Shown here: one piece after another, positions 3,373 to 5,734 of the stretch | Layout of the letters: each line of letters begins with the position of its first letter | Position numbering within the stretch: the first letter of the stretch is position 1 | Assembly: GCA_015711895.1 (NCBI GenBank) | Contig: MU158611.1 | Span: 1 to 5,734, forward strand | Reading direction: 5' to 3' | From: Candidatus Solincola tengchongensis | Lineage (GTDB): Bacteria > Actinomycetota > Geothermincolia > Geothermincolales > RBG-13-55-18 | DNA: 5,734 nucleotides | Program-made: the position numbers and the translations under genes | The notes under the pieces: model-generated | What the model saw: the letters and a program-made list of their open reading frames with translations, nothing else | What the model was told of the DNA's origin: nothing | Database searches by the model: none

Positions 3373-5734
3373 TCAGCCGCTCTTACCAACGGTGATGATG
3401 ACCAGCGAACCTGCGGGGGCCGATGAGCCCCCGGCGGGGAACTGGTAGGTCACGATCCCTACGTGTTCGGGGTCGGTTTGATACACGACCTTGTAGGTGA
3501 ACCCTGCGGACACCAGTTTCTCCTTGGCTGCCGTCTCGGTCATGTACAGGACGTTCGGCACCACGCCCTGCGGAGAGGGACCCCTGCTCACGGATATGGT
3601 CACCGTGGAGCCCGGGCTGACCATGGTCCCCGCCAGCGGGTTCTGCCCCACAACCATCCCCGCAGGAACGACGGTGGAGTTGACGTAGGTCACGTTGGGC
3701 ACCAGGCCCGCCCCACGGATGGCGGCCGCCGCCTCGCTCTCCTCCATGCCCGTCACCGCCGGGACGGCCACCTTCTGGCCCTCGGTGTGGATGTGGCAGT
3801 AGTCGGTGGGCTGTTCGCCGCGCCGGTAGGTCCTGGTCTCCGTGTGCGGGCAATAGGGGGTGGCCAGGAGCTGACTCTCCGTGCACACGGTGACCGTGAC
3901 CATCTCCTCCTCGTCCTCCTCGCCGAACTCCGCTTTGGGGAAATCGGTAGGGGGGACTCCCTCCAGGGCCTTGAGCATGAACTTCCTCCAGATCTGGGCC
4001 GGGAAGGTACCCCCGTACACGGTTATGCCGTGGACGCTGCGCATGGGGATGAGCCCCTGGGGATAACCCACCCACACCGCGGCGGAGAGATCGGGTGTGT
4101 ACCCGCAGAACCAGGCGTCGGCGTAGTTGTCCGTGGTCCCCGTCTTGCCCGCCTGGGGGCGGTCCAGGCGTGCCGCCCTTCCCGTCCCGTGCTTCACGGC
4201 ATCCTGGAGGATGGAGTTGACCACCGCGGCCACGTCCTCTCGCACCACCCGCTTGCCCTTGGGGCGGTTCTCAAGGATGACCTCCCCGTCGGCGTCGGTG
4301 ACCTTGGTCACGCAGATGGGCTCGTAGTGTACCCCGTTGGCGGCCAATGTGCCGAAGGCGCTGGCCATCTCCAGGGGGTTCACCCCGTTGGTCAGCGCCC
4401 CCAGGGCAATGGCGGGATAAGGGTCCACCGGGGAGGTTATACCCATGGCCTTGGCCATCTGAGCCACTCTCTGCGGCCCGACATCCTTTATGAGCCTGGC
4501 GAAGACCACGTTGACCGAGCGAACGGTGGCGGTGTAGACGTTTATGCTCCCGTAACTTGACCCCTCGCAGTTGTTCACCTTCCACTTCGTCCCGTCGGGG
4601 AAGACCAGGGTGGTGGGAGAGGAGTCGTAGGTCTTGTAGGGGGAGATGCCGTTGCTGATGGCCGTGGTGAGCACGAATACCTTGAAGGCCGAACCGGGCT
4701 GCCTTCCTCCCTGGGCGGCGATGTTGTACTGCAGCTTGGTGAAGTCTCTGCCGCCCACCATGGCCTTGATCTCTCCCGTGCGGGGGTCCACGGCACACAG
4801 GGCGGCGCTGGGGTCGCCCGGGCGGTCCAGCGTGGTGGCGATGGCCTCCTCGGCATAGCGCTGCATGTTGAGGTCCAGCGTGGTATAGACCCGCAGCCCC
4901 CCCCGGAAGATTATGTCGTCCGGCGAGAGGTCCCCGAATCGGGAGCGCAGTTCATGGTCGGAGGCGAAGACGTTGTAGAGGTATTTTTTTACATATTCCA
5001 CAAAATAAGGAGCCACCTGGCTGGGGGCTTCCTCGGGGATGGGCTGCACGACCACCGGTTTTTGCTTCGCCTGATCGGCCTCCTCCTGGGTTATGAATCC
5101 CAGCTCGGCCATCTTGTCCAGGACCAGGTTGCGCCGGCGCATAGCTCCTTCGGCGTTGGTGTAGGGGGAGTAATAGTTGGGGATGCGGATCACCGCCGCC
5201 AGGAGGGCGGCCTCATCCAAGGAGAGCTCCGAGGGTTGCTTCCCGAAGAAGGTCTGGGAGGCGGTCTTCACCCCGTAGCATCCCTGTCCGAAATAGACGT
5301 CGTTGAGATAGAGCTCGAGTATCTTGTCCTTGGAGTACTTCCTCTCCAGCTTGTTGGCCAGGCTGGCCTCCTCCACCTTGCGCCAGTAGGTCCTCTCCTT
5401 ACCGGTGAGGGTGTTCTTCACGTACTGCTGGGTGATGGTGGAGGCACCCTGCACCACCTTTCCCTGTACCACGTTGGTCCAGAAGGCACGGGCGATGGCC
5501 TTCCAGTCCACACCGCTGTGGGAGTAGAAGCGTTCGTCCTCGATGGCGATGACCGCCTGGCGCAGGTAAGGCGATATCTGGTCCAGGGATATCTTTTCGC
5601 GGTGCTGTTCCCCGTGCAGTTCGGCGATGACCGTGCCGTCGGCGGCCAGTATCTTGGAGGTCTGGTCCATGCGGTGCTTCTCCAGCTGGGAGAGACTGGG
5701 AAGGCCCACGCCGGTATAGAACCAGGCCAGGAAA
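3373..5734 (-). CDS. Bifunctional peptidoglycan synthase (class A PBP, PBP1A type) with two PASTA domains, 5'-truncated
   Basis: This enzyme polymerises lipid II into glycan strands and cross-links the stem peptides outside the cytoplasmic membrane. Residues are counted from the GTG at 5709-5707, but the frame stays open to the edge and the upstream codons read FLAWFYTGV, the end of a membrane helix. That GTG is therefore probably an internal Val, and the N-terminal anchor lies outside the window. Glycosyltransferase 51 motifs: EDERFYSHSG (57-66, E57 the likely catalytic Glu), GASTITQQ (88-95), RKVEE (110-114) and KILELYLN (129-136). Transpeptidase motifs: S-A-F-K (340-343, S340 the acylated Ser), S-V-N (398-400) and K-T-G-T (522-525). 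An acidic linker (597-602) leads to a short region with C609, C620 and C638-H-I-H, then PASTA domains at about 646-710 and 714-776. PASTA domains are linked to binding peptidoglycan or beta-lactams. All catalytic motifs are intact. It ends at TGA (3375-3373) and converges with the TPR gene. Confidence 0.95.
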   Translation of the reverse strand, partial: FLAWFYTGVGLPSLSQLEKHRMDQTSKILAADGTVIAELHGEQHREKISLDQISPYLRQAVIAIEDERFYSHSGVDWKAIARAFWTNVVQGKVVQGASTITQQYVKNTLTGKERTYWRKVEEASLANKLERKYSKDKILELYLNDVYFGQGCYGVKTASQTFFGKQPSELSLDEAALLAAVIRIPNYYSPYTNAEGAMRRRNLVLDKMAELGFITQEEADQAKQKPVVVQPIPEEAPSQVAPYFVEYVKKYLYNVFASDHELRSRFGDLSPDDIIFRGGLRVYTTLDLNMQRYAEEAIATTLDRPGDPSAALCAVDPRTGEIKAMVGGRDFTKLQYNIAAQGGRQPGSAFKVFVLTTAISNGISPYKTYDSSPTTLVFPDGTKWKVNNCEGSSYGSINVYTATVRSVNVVFARLIKDVGPQRVAQMAKAMGITSPVDPYPAIALGALTNGVNPLEMASAFGTLAANGVHYEPICVTKVTDADGEVILENRPKGKRVVREDVAAVVNSILQDAVKHGTGRAARLDRPQAGKTGTTDNYADAWFCGYTPDLSAAVWVGYPQGLIPMRSVHGITVYGGTFPAQIWRKFMLKALEGVPPTDFPKAEFGEEDEEEMVTVTVCTESQLLATPYCPHTETRTYRRGEQPTDYCHIHTEGQKVAVPAVTGMEESEAAAAIRGAGLVPNVTYVNSTVVPAGMVVGQNPLAGTMVSPGSTVTISVSRGPSPQGVVPNVLYMTETAAKEKLVSAGFTYKVVYQTDPEHVGIVTYQFPAGGSSAPAGSLVIITVGKSG

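Noticed and set aside
3463..4560. A 365-codon plus-strand frame opposite the penicillin-binding protein gene
   Set aside because: It is antisense to the transpeptidase and PASTA region, whose motifs are unmistakable. It is rich in His, Gly and Arg and has no domain signature.
5707..5709. GTG 5709 as the start of the penicillin-binding protein
   Set aside because: The frame continues upstream with hydrophobic residues typical of the end of the membrane anchor, and a class A PBP without that anchor would be incomplete. The gene is truncated by the window edge.

Overview
This is a GC-rich window, roughly two-thirds G+C by eye, from what looks like a Gram-positive-type (monoderm) bacterium. A deep-branching Actinomycetota lineage is the best guess. 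The basis is a bifunctional class A penicillin-binding protein ending in PASTA domains, strong AGGAGG-type ribosome binding sites, and TTG starts on two of the four genes whose start can be judged or is visible. The lineage is an inference, because no rRNA or other phylogenetic marker is present. I see no mobile element, CRISPR array, tRNA or rRNA.

Layout. Positions 1-207 hold the 3' end of a plus-strand gene for a PHP phosphoesterase domain, most like the C-terminus of a family X DNA polymerase (PolX). After a 138-base gap come two closely spaced plus-strand genes. The first is a small protein (346-738) that I read as a divergent RemA/DUF370-like protein with an added helical C-terminus. The second is a NIF3/DUF34-family protein (773-2026). 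The NIF3 reading frame runs about 100 codons past the expected end of the family. That arginine-rich tail covers a palindrome, a 36-bp-spaced repeat and a promoter-like AT-rich patch, so it may be largely fortuitous open frame.

A leader with potential RNA hairpins (about 1979-2114) precedes a ten-repeat TPR protein (2125-3252, plus strand). A 120-base convergent intergenic region follows, containing a nested hairpin that fits best as a terminator for the opposite strand. The rest of the window (3373-5734, minus strand) is most of a peptidoglycan synthase of the PBP1A type, with glycosyltransferase 51, transpeptidase and two PASTA domains. Its N-terminal membrane anchor is cut by the window edge.

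Functional reading. The genes do not form one obvious pathway. The left part is probably a small housekeeping operon (PolX-like, RemA-like, NIF3-like). The TPR gene appears to have its own leader and perhaps its own promoter. The cell-wall synthase is a separate convergent unit. I found no convincing new multi-gene system. The points most worth checking are the RemA-like protein, the NIF3 tail with its palindromic repeat, and the structured leader of the TPR gene.
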